Assembly (NCBI GenBank): GCA_012839035.1
Contig: DUOB01000076.1
Coordinates: 1 to 64,000, forward strand
Length of the DNA stretch: 64,000 nucleotides
Origin: Propionibacterium sp.
GTDB taxonomy: Bacteria; Actinomycetota; Actinomycetes; Propionibacteriales; Propionibacteriaceae
Direction of reading: 5' to 3'
A program made the translations under genes and the position numbers. The notes below the pieces were generated by a model. That model was not told the origin of the DNA and did no database searches. It was given only the letters and a program-made list of their open reading frames with translations. Shown here one piece after another: positions 63,972 through 64,000 of the stretch (positions within the stretch are counted from its first letter, which is position 1; every line of letters starts with the position of its first letter).

Positions 63972-64000
63972 TGGACGAGGCGGCCAGGCGATCGCGGCGC
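63972..64000 (+). ncRNA. rnpB: Probable 5' end of RNase P RNA, cut by the window end
   Basis: The sequence after the TAGAAT promoter reads GGACGAGGCGGCCAGGCGATCGCGGC, close to the 5' region of actinobacterial type A RNase P RNAs (GGCCGGGCGATCGC-type element). The gene runs off the right edge, so length and the conserved 3' parts cannot be checked. Confidence 0.5.

Overview
The window is chromosomal DNA of a high-GC Gram-positive actinobacterium. The family-level markers agree: GuaB1-type GMP reductase, CtaC/CtaD/CtaF oxidase, PspA with PspAA, DUF3043 and DUF4191 proteins, a mycothiol-type DinB/MDMPI protein, GlnE with GlnA1 and GlnA2, and a MapB-like methionine aminopeptidase. A member of the Propionibacteriales is my best guess, by inference only. 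I saw no tRNA, rRNA, insertion sequence, prophage or CRISPR array. Coding density is very high and no gene-free stretch exceeds about 260 bases.

Layout. 0-5 kb: guaB1 converging on a small membrane protein, then the ctaC-ctaD-ctaF operon. 5-11.4 kb, all minus strand: ribD-like reductase, LigB-like protein and folP2; a nitroreductase, a crotonase and a dehydrogenase; erpA; glycerate kinase. 11.4-20.4 kb: a membrane protein, the pspA-pspAA pair, a DUF3043 protein, gcvT, pepA, a DUF4031-HD fusion, a DJ-1/PfpI protein and a FUSC protein. 20.6-33.5 kb: sucB, lipB, an ABC exporter, lipA, a DUF4191 protein, an MDR exporter with a divergent MarR regulator, an ABC-F ATPase, an RDD protein and glnA1. 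33.6-44.9 kb: a TetR regulator and a nine-gene exopolysaccharide locus. 45-53.4 kb: a phasin-like protein, a nitrite-reductase locus (NnrS-like protein plus a membrane-cupredoxin-NirK fusion), a riboswitch-controlled manganese transporter and a repeat-rich GH73 cell-wall hydrolase. 53.6-62.5 kb: ferredoxin, a Rossmann protein, glnE, an MDMPI-like protein, glnA2, two small proteins and map. 62.6-64 kb: two paralogous lipoproteins and the probable 5' end of the RNase P RNA gene.

How the genes work together. sucB, lipB and lipA make and use lipoate for 2-oxoglutarate dehydrogenase; gcvT belongs to the lipoate-dependent glycine cleavage system. glnA1 carries an adenylylation tyrosine and is the target of GlnE, whereas glnA2 has tryptophan there. 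Both glutamine synthetase genes carry GTNAC-N6-GAAAC motifs of GlnR type. In mycobacteria the order lipB-lipA-DUF4191-RDD-glnA1-glnE-glnA2 is compact; here it is split by an exporter island and by about 22 kb of accessory genes between glnA1 and glnE. That accessory block holds the most unusual content.

Many gene starts are set by a TANNNT-like -10 box ending 6-9 bases before ATG or GTG, which indicates leaderless transcripts; I used this to choose several starts. All functional calls come from reading the sequence and recalling protein families; no searches were run.
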